64,000 bases of DNA from Cubamyces lactineus (lineage: Eukaryota; Basidiomycota; Agaricomycetes; Polyporales; Polyporaceae): NCBI GenBank assembly GCA_022376465.1, contig JACDTU010000022.1:310001-374000 (forward strand). Reading direction: 5' to 3'. The first letter of the stretch is position 1; every line of letters starts with the position of its first letter. The translations under genes and the position numbers were made by a program. Below, piece by piece: positions 21,555-31,792 of this stretch. The notes beneath the pieces were generated by a model that saw only the letters and a list, made by a program, of their open reading frames with translations, searched no databases and was not told where the DNA came from.

Positions 21555-22799
21555 ATGGAATCCCTGTCAGCTACCGTGCTCTGCGTGCTCTTCCTCTCCC
21601 TGGCGGCTCCGTGTATAGCTAGAATGTCTGTGAATCGCACTATCGATGATCAGAGGGGCGATAACGTTACGGGTGTCGTCCCTCTCTACCTTCCCGACGG
21701 GGCTTGGAACATTGGCCAGATGTGCAACATCTGCTCTATTCGCCCTGGAGATCCTATTGATCCTACGCAGGTCTTCGACGGTACTTGGCATGACACCACG
21801 AGTACCGATCACACCGAGCCTATCATCCAGGTCAACTTCACCGGGCACGCGGTATACGTCTACAATATAATCGTGAACATCGTCATGGGTCAGAACGTCG
21901 CCACTACCACAGACCTCACATTCTACGTCGACGATCATTACGTGGCGTACTACACCAGAACACCAATCGACAATACCACTGCCCCCGCAGTGTCGTACAA
22001 CAAGCTCGTGTACAGCAACGCCTCTTTGGAGCAAGGGGAGCATATACTCCAGATCAAAACAGCAAACCAAACGAGGGCGCTCACTCTGTTCGACTACGTT
22101 GTCTACAGCACCTATGAAGATGACGCCCAAGTATCGCCATCGTCTCTATCACAATCGTCACAACCAGTCGAGACATCGCCTACAGGACTTGGAAACCCTC
22201 AGACTGGCACTCATGCCCCCACTGTAGGGATCGTCGCAGGGGGCGCTGTGGGCGGTGCTGTTGTTGTGGTAGCTGCTGCGTGCATGCTTTACGCTCTACA
22301 TGCCCGCCGCACTCGCCGTCATAAGGCGAGATTGGGACACATCATAGCTAGTTCACACCCGGACGCCCCACAGGATGCAGACGCGATCGACGGAGTGGGA
22401 TACTCGACGAAGCCAACCAGGCCTGAAGAGCTCGGACCCTCGCCCTACAATCATACCGTTGGTGGGTAGTGTATCTGCTCGTTTATCCTGGAGCTAGCTG
22501 GCTGACATTGATGTCGACTAGGACATGCGCGAAGTCCGTCCTGGGCACTATCTTCTGTGGTACCGCCTGATGGGACGAGTTTCTCGCCAATGGAGCGTCG
22601 GGCGCTACTGGCGGGGAATATCCAGTCCTTACAGGCCCATCTCGACGAATTACGATACGCACGCGCTAGGAAGGGGGGCAGAGACGCGGGGTCGTCTCGT
22701 CCATCGGCGGTGGAGGACAGCCTTTCGACCATGTTAGTGGCACTGCGGCAAGAGCTCTCGGACATGTGCGCGGAGCTTCGATTGAAGGATCAGTACTAG
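21555..22799 (+). CDS. Array copy 4: receptor-like protein lacking the PPSY end
   Basis: Exons 21555-22461 and 22522-22799 give 394 residues. The signal peptide MESLSATVLCVLFLSLAA precedes the ectodomain (VNRTIDDQRGDNVTG, WNIGQMCNIC, DGTWHDTTS, FTGHAVYVY, LFDYVVYSTYEDD). A short stalk and a Val/Gly/Ala-rich helix (AGGAVGGAVVVVAAACMLYAL) follow. The tail has the coiled-coil blocks (ERRALLAGNIQSLQAHLDEL and DSLSTMLVALRQELSDMCAE) but ends RLKDQY, without PPSY. It is the most divergent ectodomain of the five: the CxxC is CNIC, and the segment after DGTWHD is shorter. The gene looks intact, so the missing motif is a real difference and not a truncation by frameshift. Confidence 0.87.
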
Positions 22800-23582
22800 T
22801 GCCAGTGCATGCCACACGTGCCATGTAAGCTCATTCGCCACGAAGATTCGGATGGGAACGTGTGGATGGCGCGCTGTGACATGGGAGAACACTCGAGGCA
22901 GCGAGCAGGCGATGGGAAAGTACGGCGCAAATGTAGGCCTGTCCTTCTCTTCTGAGCTCGTCTTGTCTCATGGATCCACAGATACTGTATGGCATTAGAG
23001 GATCGAATTGTGAACCGGGGCGATGTTCGGGTAAACCATTCTCGGCGTATTTACTCCTTGATTCTTTGACCTCCTTGTAGACTGTCCGATTGAATTATTC
23101 GTTGCACAGTAACCCGGGCTGATAGGCCAGCTCTTAGTGCCACGATCTACAACTCGAGTCCCAATCCCACCTTCTGCGCGTCACGCATGCGGAGGTTGAA
23201 CCTCAGGCTGCATGTAACAGCCTCTACCTGCATTGTTTTTGCCATGACGGCATATCTATCAAGAAGCTTTATGTGTGTTCTTTTCTGTCACTTCAGTCAT
23301 CATCGTGATCTTACCATTTTATACTGAACAACCTTACTGGCAAAGGATCTGGATGCAACCAACAACAATGCACGTAGCAACCTCTGCCCGAAATTCCCCG
23401 ATAGATATCGCCTTGATGAGCTGCGACCTCAGACCTGTCAGGTTAGTATGGATCTCGCTACGCCGAAGCCTTGCATGTTCACATAACTGTTGACTGCAGC
23501 TACCTCCCCACGAGCTTTCCCGCGAGTTCCTCTCATCTTCTGCCTATCCATCTTCGCCTCCTACCTAGTCCGACTGGTGAGG
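22800..23582. other. Spacer between array copies 4 and 5
   Basis: Nearly 800 bp without protein-like sequence. The frame of copy 5 stays open upstream to 23490 but has no ATG before 23583. Confidence 0.35.
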
Positions 23583-25052
23583 ATGCCGTGCTACCTAGCA
23601 GCTGCGTCTTCCCGCCGCCGTTGGATATACATGCTCACCGTAGCTGCGACGCTTACCACCGGTGCTTCAGTCAATCGCACTATCGACGACCAGAAGGGTG
23701 ACAGCGTAACTGGAGCCGTACCGTTATATCTACCTAGCGGGGCCTGGAACATCGGCCAGACATGTACTTCCTGTGCGTTTCGTGCCAACGACCCGATAGA
23801 TGTCAGTCAAGTCATCGACGGGACATGGCATGACGCCACGCACTACGGCGCGTCTGACCCAGACCCCAAAACGATTCAGGTCAACTTCACCGGTCATGCT
23901 GTCTACGTCTACCATGTCGTTATCAACTATCTCACATATGGGATTATTACCTCTACGGACCTTGCCTTTTACATCGACGACGAGCTAGTCGGCTCATACA
24001 CGCACGATCCAACAGGCACCAAGTCAAACAATACCCTTCCTGTCTTCTATAACGTCCCTGTATACACCAACGCCTCATTAGTCGATGGAAATCATACTCT
24101 AACCATCGGCGCATCCGGGAATATGGAGGCCCTCATGCTCTTCGATTACGTTGTCTACACAACGGAAGACGATTCGGAATCCGGCCCATCGTCATCACTC
24201 GGGCAGCAACCACATCCTACCCTACCTTCTCAAACACCATCCTCACCGGCTTCCTTGCCAGTGTCGTCAGCGCTGTCTACCTCCACACGCACAGACACTT
24301 CTCAATCGTCTGGTCCGACTGACATCTCAACGCTCTCATCTCAGGCAGCCGCACCATCGCCGGCGGTAGACCAGCCCAACTCACAATCGCAATCACCGAG
24401 CAGTTCCAAGGGCTCGCAGGTTCCATTACCGTCGCAGGCAGCTTGGTCTGGTGGCCACATCGCAGAGATCGCGGGCGGTACGGCAGGTGGTATAGCTCTC
24501 GTAGCGGCGATGGTATTCTGTATCCTTCGTCGCCGTCACACGCTCCGAAAAAAGCGGCTCCAGAGCGAACCTTTGATCCTAGACAAAGAACTTGCGGGTG
24601 AGCCTTCCCTTTGAAGACACCCGCTCTCCGTCCCCACCTCACATGTCACTTGCGATAGATATGCTAGAGATGTCGTCCCGACTGGACCTGCTCGAGGGAC
24701 ACGATGGTGCGCAGGGTTTTAGCTCCCTTCGACATGTCCTAGGACTCGATGCGATGCTAACTTCTTCAATACACTCTCAGACGAAACGGCGGCGGCACAG
24801 GCGGAGCGCTTCAATTACCTCGTGCAACGAATACGGACGTTACTCGCAGAGGTCGATGGGCACCGGGCCGCACGGAGTAACGCTCGCAAGGCTGATCAGC
24901 TTGCACCGACCCCTGTGCTATCGGCGACAGAAGAGAATTTGTCTTCTACGCTCACAGCACTGCGGGCCGAGATGTCAGCGCTACGGACGGAACTCGGGGA
25001 GAAGTGCATGGTGCTTTCTTCTGACACCCTACCTCCATCGTACCAAGCATAG
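23583..25052 (+). CDS. Array copy 5: intact receptor-like protein with PPSY C-terminus
   Basis: Exons 23583-24597, 24659-24706 and 24781-25052 join in phase 1 at both borders to 444 residues. The signal peptide is MPCYLAAASSRRRWIYMLTV with its downstream ATLTTGAS; the ATG at 23583 is preferred, and the one at 23631 would leave a very short signal. The ectodomain has SVNRTIDDQKGDSVTG, WNIGQTCTSCA, DGTWHDATHYG, FTGHAVYVY and LFDYVVYTT. The stalk is ~110 residues, rich in Ser, Pro, Gln and Thr. The helix (AEIAGGTAGGIALVAAMVFCI) has a basic stop RRRHTLRKKR. The 48-nt middle exon matches the small middle exons of copies 1 and 2. The tail ends SSTLTALRAEMSALRTELGE...TLPPSYQA, so the PPSY is two residues from the end. 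Confidence 0.88.
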
Positions 25053-25910
25053 GCGGGGCTCGTGGGAGATACATCTGTGGCGTCACTTACCGTGGTAAAA
25101 CATTCGCTATACAATCCGAGACGTTTACGGTTGACTGACCCAGTTTATAGTCTTTGGGTCTTCTGTATGGTTACGGAGGTGTCTTGAGGTGTCTCCAAGC
25201 AAAACAATCGCTTTGTGGGTTCTTTGGTAACCCTAGTTTCTAGACTATGTTCGAAATCATGGGAAATCAGACTTAGTCGTGAGCGAGCACTAGTGCGTAC
25301 CTGCGCCTGTAATGCCCAAACAGCCAAGTCCGCGTTCAGAAACGCCTGACTATATGACGCGAAGTCATGTATTTTCTCCGTTGACCATTTTCTAGCTTGA
25401 TGGAGACTTTGCAAGTGGTGCGGTGTCAGAGCGTCCTAGAGTGGATGTGGGTCTAAGTTGAAGGACCGGTATGTACCGAGCCACAATGTGGTTGAGCGCT
25501 TATGGTCTTGTTCTCCCAAACCCCCATCATGTCCCGATTGACTCGCTTGCAACGAATGCCGTAGGCGCATTGGCCCTAGAACCTCACCTGTGTCTTGTGC
25601 GCACACATCTACCTACCTAGAGGCGCTACAGCCATCATCGGAGGAGGCAAACCCGGTCGAGCGCTGCCGCGCGCCGCCGCGGGCGCAGACACAGCATCTC
25701 GCACCCAAGCCGAGACACGGGGCACATGCAGTTCTCTCTAGCGAGTGTGTAGACCCCTGGGCCCTCAGTCGCTTTTCAACCTCGCAGAGGACCGATGTCC
25801 ACCTCGTTCAATCTCTGATGTTCCGCGACCTCTCTTCTCGTTGATTTCCTTCTCTGCGATCCGACCTCGACCACCGGGTCCGCACGCGCGCGGGACTCGC
25901 CCTGTTGTAC
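25053..25910. other. Intergenic, no gene seen
   Basis: About 860 bp between the array and the DUF6533 gene. No supported coding sequence; only short frames on both strands. Confidence 0.4.
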
Positions 25911-27579
25911 ATGGATATTGGCGTTTTCAACGGCACGCAACTGCATGAACTGTCTCAGGAGTACGAGCAGCTGTTTGCAGCAGAGTCTCAGGCGCAGGGC
26001 GCGGCGAGGAGTGCCGGTACGTGCTTCTGTGTGTGATAACTACGCCTATGCGTTCCTTACTCCTGACTTGACCTCAAGCTGCGGCGCTCGCACTTCTAAC
26101 ATGGGACATTCTGACCACCATGGACGGAGAGGTACGTGACATCCAAATCTGTCAGATGGAGGCGAGGCGTTGAAGTGCATCTAGGTCAAGCTAATCTGGC
26201 CGTGTGTACCCCGTTCGCCCAAGGATCCGGATGCGCACTAAACCGTTCGTTATGATAGATCTGAATGGACCTTGCCGAAAGCTCTCTATCTCTTCGTCCG
26301 GTACTATTCTTTGGTCGCCTTGACGTTCGTCAGTTCATCCCCACAGCGACGTATCTGATTGACATACCCCGTGTTCTCAGCATCCAGAACGCACAAATCG
26401 TTGTTCCATGTGTTCCCTGGCTCATTTTCCAGATCATGTCCACATTCCTAGTGGAAGCAGCTGTGGAAGTGATCATCATCTTACGAGGTACACACTCCGC
26501 ACGTGCTTACGGCAAATTTGACCACTCAATCCTACACCGGCGCAGTTTACGCGGTCTACGCGGCGCAACCTAAGGTCATGCGTATAATGCTCTTGGGCTT
26601 TGGAGTCCAGGTCGCGATCATGGCCGTAGGCATTGGCCTCAGCATCAACAAGGTCAAGACTGGGCTTGACTGCAGGGCTACAGACCTACCCACAGAAATG
26701 GTCTTCTACAGGTCAGTATCTGTCGAATCATGCCTGTGGTCATCTCACACATCGATATCCGCTGGCAACAGCACAGCATCAATCGTGTATGAGGCGTTTC
26801 TCTTCGGTCTGATGATGTATGGCATCATCCGAGGCGCCAAGGAAGGTTTCTCAGACACGATGTTGCTCAACGCACTCGTGCGCGACGGCGCCGTCGCATT
26901 TCTCGCGATCTTCCGTAAGTGGGCATTCATTACCGCAGACAGCGAGTCGTTCTTACATGCACGCGTTCATTTAGTGGTAATGCTCATGAACACCATCCTG
27001 TTCACTCTGGCGCCTTCGACGCTTGTTACGCTCGGGTTTCCGTAAGCAGCTTTCCACCATGATTTCACATACGTTCTCACTACTGGCTATATGCGCATAT
27101 AGTTGGCTCCTTGCCATCCTTGGTGCAGCAGTACGTCCTCCAGTTCCCTATCGCTCACTCTCTGATTCACACAAGTCCAGGGACCACGACTTCTTCTCAA
27201 CATTCGCGCAAAGCACATGGCGGATCTCAGCCGACCCTCTTCCCTTGGAGACCTCCGCTTCAGTGTGCCCGCACATTTCTACTCCGCGCTCAACCTGGAC
27301 GACCCCGAAGCGCCTCTGGACTCGTCTACGCCTAGGTCTGCGACATTCCTCCTAGGTCGCCCTCAACAGGCGAGCTACGACCATGAAGAAGGAGAAGCAG
27401 TGTTCTGCGCTTCGGATTCTGGGTCAGACTCTGACTCAGACGATGGCGCTGGAGAAGGGATGCCGTTGCGGCCCAGGCGTACAATGCTGCCTGGTCGGGA
27501 TGTAGAGAGCGGTAGCGAGGGAGGGGGTCTACTGTCTCCGCCTACGCCGTTATCACCAGAGACGTCTTTGCCACGGTGA
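25911..27579 (+). CDS. DUF6533-family seven-helix membrane protein
   Basis: About nine exons. It starts MDIGVFNGTQLHELSQEYEQ. The next exons give the DUF6533 signature AALALLTWDILTTMDGE, then VKLIWPSEWTLPKALYLFVR with YYSLVALTF. Later exons supply further helices (NAQIVVPCVPWLIFQIM, KVMRIMLLGFGVQVAIMAVG, YEAFLFGLMMYGIIRGAKEG, LVMLMNTILFTLAP). The last helix ends in GPRLLLNIR, the family's typical junction before the cytoplasmic tail. The tail of ~110 residues is acidic and Ser-rich (SDSGSDSDSDDGAGEG). These proteins are abundant in Agaricomycetes and resemble orphan receptors; no ligand is known. Exon borders were placed by eye on GT-AG and phase and could shift by a few codons. Confidence 0.82.
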
Positions 27580-27714
27580 TGGCACGTGCACCGTCGCGAC
27601 TTGTAAGGGGCTGCCGAACAGACCTTTTCTTAGACATATCGTATAATTATCATGATATTAGGGCAACACAACCATGGTGAAGTTCCAATTATGCAAACCG
27701 CGCGGTAGCCTGTG

Positions 27715-30077
27715 CTAGTTAGAAGACAGCGCTGCGAGTATCGCCTCAGTATCAACGCCCGCGAATGGCGCGTAGTCAGTGTCTACTTGGCACAGCGTAT
27801 TGTTATCTTCTGGGAGCTACGAAGATGATCATTAGACCTCCTATGCGTTGGTATTACGGTCGGGGACGTACCATGCCGTTCACGAGGTAAGCAAAGGCGA
27901 TCTCGTTGATGCACTGGGAGGGCGAGCCGATGGACGTATGCTACAATACACGGAGCACGTCAGCAAGAGCAGGAAAGGGGGACATCGTCAACAGTCAACT
28001 TACCCCGAAGCCGTCCTGTAGGACCAGTGTAGCGTCGTCTCCCAAGAGCTCCACGAGCGCGCGAGCACCTGAGACGGGTGTTATGGGATCGTACTAGGAG
28101 AGAAGGGTTTGTAGGTGATTACCCCGGGGAGCAGACATATATCCTCACCGTGTTGCTGATGACCAAAATCTTGTTAGCCAGTGTCTTGTTGAATGGGCCC
28201 TCATATCTCTCTACGGCGCGCACTGGCCAGAACGGACAGTACTGGAACATGTTGGGCCAGATCGAGGTGACTGCAGTGGAGAAGTGCGTTTGATCAGCTC
28301 TTGGCGTAGTAAATGAAGGCATAGTGAAGACACCGACAGAGGTGCGAACCCGTCCTGGAGGACGAAATGATTCCATTGAACACATCGGTCATCGTGATCC
28401 CTCCGGGGTTGACACTATCGCTGCATGTAATTGCTGGGGCATTGTACGTTGGCACCTGACTCGCCGCCTGCCTCTTCCAGAGGCTTGAACCGCCGTCAGT
28501 GAAGACCAGGACGCCAACTATGCACGTCCCAGGCTTACCCTCTTTGCATGGCGCGCGCGCCCACATTACTGCTCCCAGACTCGGCATCGACAGCGGCAAC
28601 CGCCTGCGGGTAGCTCACGTTCGCGAGCGGGGCCCACCGGTCAGGGAAGTACATCGCTCCGAACAGTTCGACTATGCGAATATCTTTGGCTCAGTGCCTG
28701 TACCACGCGAGACATCGCTGGATCCTCACGACGGATATCAGTAGACGTCACGGGAATGGTGCCATTCTTCCGCGCAGCGTCATGCGCGCGCTGGATGAGC
28801 CCTTGGATTTTCGCGTCGACGTCGGCTGGGTTCTGCCCTTCTGTGGCAATCACGCAGCCGGCGGGACCTGAGAGCGCGCAGCCCGTGACGAAGGCGTCGT
28901 ATACCTTGTCTGCGTCTGCGAGCAGCTTAGGCCAGAACTTGGAGACAGAGGTTAAGTGTCGATTTAAACCATAGGTGCTCTGTTGATACGCACAGTCGTT
29001 GTTTCTTCGGTCGCAAGGAATGTAGGGTTGATTACGCCATCCAAGATCACACGTCCGACTCGCTTTGACAAGATGAGTCAGCTGGAGCATTAGAAGCATG
29101 ACTTGATAGAGCAGGCACCTCAGGAAACACTGAAGGAAGATGTTACTAGTGAGTAACTTCCATGATCTTGTGTCGGCGGTAGTATAACTCACTATTGATG
29201 AACCATGCACCTAATATCGTCCCGTACGATATCCCGGCGTAGTTGATTGGGGCGTTTGGACCGTCCAGTGCATCCGCCATCGCGACCATGTCCCGGACGG
29301 TAGCCGCGGTTCCCACGTACTGCAGATACTGCCCAGTAGGTTGCTGCAAGCACCGTTGACCGAGTTCCTCATATTTCCTGTGCATGATCGGAGCCTGGGA
29401 CAACAACGCTTTGATATCCTCTGGGTCCGTGAAGTTGCCCGTCATCTCGATACCTGTGAGCTCGATCGTGCCGTTCCAAAAGGTGTTGTACTCTTCAATG
29501 CTACTGAAACATTGAATATCTCCTGGTCTGCACAACAGAGAACACGTTAGGAATGGCCGGTAGGGACCACACATATACGTACACGGTGAGCGGACCGACT
29601 CCGCGCGGGTCCCAACTGACAACATCATAATGTCCTCCAGTGAGAGATGACACCATAGAGCTGAACTCGTCGAGAGCGGCCAAACCGGACTCCCCAGGTC
29701 CACCTATAGCCATAATACTACATCAGAAAGTAGCCCAACTTGGAATATGTCCGGACATACCGGGGTTGACGAAGAGTGTTCCGAACCGCTCGGCGGTCGC
29801 GTTCGCTTTAGCGACTGCGATGCGTCCGTACCCTGCAAACAAGTCATGGTAGTCCAAGGGAATCTCGAAGAAGCTGCAAGAGATCGAGGGGTTCGTCACG
29901 ATGGACGGATCGCAGGGGCCCCATTGGAACGCCGTTTGATTGCCCTCGCCCTAGATCTGCGTGAGCCTATTAAAAAGCTACATATGCAATGGCACTTACC
30001 GCAAACTGCTCGTCTCTCAACACGGCCGCCTCAGCAAGGCCACTTAGTAGAGCAGCTGTGAGGACGAAGAAACGCAT
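27715..30077 (-). CDS. Secreted alpha/beta hydrolase with TAP-like C-terminal domain
   Basis: Minus-strand gene of several exons. The start at 30077 gives a signal peptide, MRFFVLTAALLSGLAEA. Then come FQWGPCDPSIVTNPSISCSF and EIPLDYHDLFAGYGRIAVAK, the substrate-side region, and GGPGESGLAALDEF, the oxyanion region. YDVVSWDPRGVG follows, then the nucleophile elbow NYAGISYGT (GxSxG). The C-terminal TAP-like part shows YDPITPVSGARALVELLGDD (catalytic Asp) and GFGHTSIGSPSQC (catalytic His). It ends LAALSSN at 27715. The fold and motifs match fungal relatives of Streptomyces tripeptidyl aminopeptidase (S33). Likely role is extracellular removal of short peptides from N-termini, or another ester/amide hydrolysis; substrate is not decidable from sequence. 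Confidence 0.85.
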
Positions 30078-31792
30078 GAGAATATCTCAAAATACAGTGG
30101 AGGATATGCCGTGGAGGATGCAGGATCTGGCGGACGAAAGGGCAGAATGCAGTAGCTTTTATGAGGCGTGCTACGTGCATCACCCACTGGCAGGCTGCAA
30201 GCGCGAGACGGCCTACGTCCCCGCTGCCCCGGCATGCAAGCTGCCGTAGACCTGTCACAGGTAGCAACCGTGAGCATTGCTCAGCGCGATCGCAGTTGGC
30301 TCCGGCACGCCTGCGGGTGCAACGGGCGTTTGGTGGGGAAGCGAGGGTGAGTGAGTCATGGTGTTTTGTGCCGAGTGTTGCATGAGTCGATGAGGATTTT
30401 CTATTCCGAGGCTTCATATTAGTCCGTGGGCTACCAAGAGAGGTGCGTCAGCACGGCTATTAGCTTGAAGATACTGGTAAACTCGTCCCAGTAGATATCG
30501 GCGCGTGGTTGTCGACATGCTGTGAAGCTTGGTGCAACGTCATGCTCAATAGCTAGAATTATTGACGGCAGGTTTGGACGGATGGCACGAGCGTGAATGA
30601 CATAGGAACCAGTACTTCAGTTTTGAGACTAGGTAGTTGGCAATCATGCGTGGATGCCGGGCAGTGACTTGGGATGACTCCAGGCCCAAGCGCTTAGTTG
30701 CGCATAGGTCTTGAGTAAACTTAATTATTCGGTCTGTGTTTAGTGTGGTTTAGTGGTCAGCTATGATACTGATACTTGCGCAGATGGAGGCGTTCAATCT
30801 CACCATCAGGCTACACAGGATCACCAGGCGATATTTACGTGGCGAAATCGTCACCTTGTACTTCCATCACTGGCAAAGCCCCCACGATGACATCTTCCGA
30901 GTACCTCGTCGGCCCCAGAGACGCCTCTGCAGTCAACGTCATGTCCACTCTAGCGAGCTACATGGTACTGCAAGATGCGCCTTCCGTCGGAGGCACTGTA
31001 TAGCACTGTATAGCAGCCGATTTGTGTTGGACAGATCGAACGGTTCCGCAATGCAGCGGACTCGACGACAAGATTTGATCTGACATATGAACGTAAAGAG
31101 AATGAGGAGGCTGTGGATACAAGTCAGGCGGGCGGCACCCACATCATGTCGTTGTCTTTCGGCAGCTACGTATATGACCGCCAAGCCTGGTCAGTTGAGG
31201 TACTCTTGGGGACGCATTGGGAACACGCTGAAGGCTGGAGAGGCCATAACTCTAGCGATCAAGATGGGTATGTCAATACCGAGCCACGAAAGTGAGGGTA
31301 TTCGCATACAACTCACCCACAGTTCTTGCCCCCCCACTCCCCGACTCGTTGCAGAACTTAGCGCAAGGCTGTCGCTACAAGCGGCCATTACATCTACGCC
31401 ACTTACTCTTCAAATGCGACCAGCGAGCGATGCGATAGCTCCCGGCCATTGACGAAGGGTCGGACTTGCGTGCAACTCTGAGTGTTTCCCTTCGTCGTGC
31501 GCTGGAACCAAATGCATTACTTGCTAGCAATCTACTCTACTTTCCATCTATGGAACATGTAGTTAGTAGTGTAGACTAGAGGATGCGATAAGTAAGCACA
31601 GTACTGCGAAAGCCTCTGAACCCGGGTATACCCCCTCTGTCCCAAGGTCTAATCAAGAAAAGAAAAATAGATGTGATGTCGCTGTTGCGTTCCGTGCGGT
31701 GTAGACCAAACGGGATCATCGTGGACATTGAACCATTGCAATCGTGAAGTCGTGAGTGATGAAAGTTTGTTGAGGTAAGCGTGCATGTCGAC
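30078..31792. other. Mostly unassigned; possible unrecognised plus-strand gene at about 30800-31300
   Basis: The left half shows nothing coding. At 30826-31000 the plus strand encodes YVAKSSPCTSITGKAPTMTS and on to LASYMVLQDAPSVGGT. At 31041-31190, after a possible intron ending ttggacag, it encodes IERFRNAADSTTRFDLTYER and AGGTHIMSLSFGSYVYDRQA. These pieces look like protein in amino-acid composition, but no family was recognised, and neither a start codon nor a clear 3' end could be set. It could be an orphan gene or a degraded one. Confidence 0.35.
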
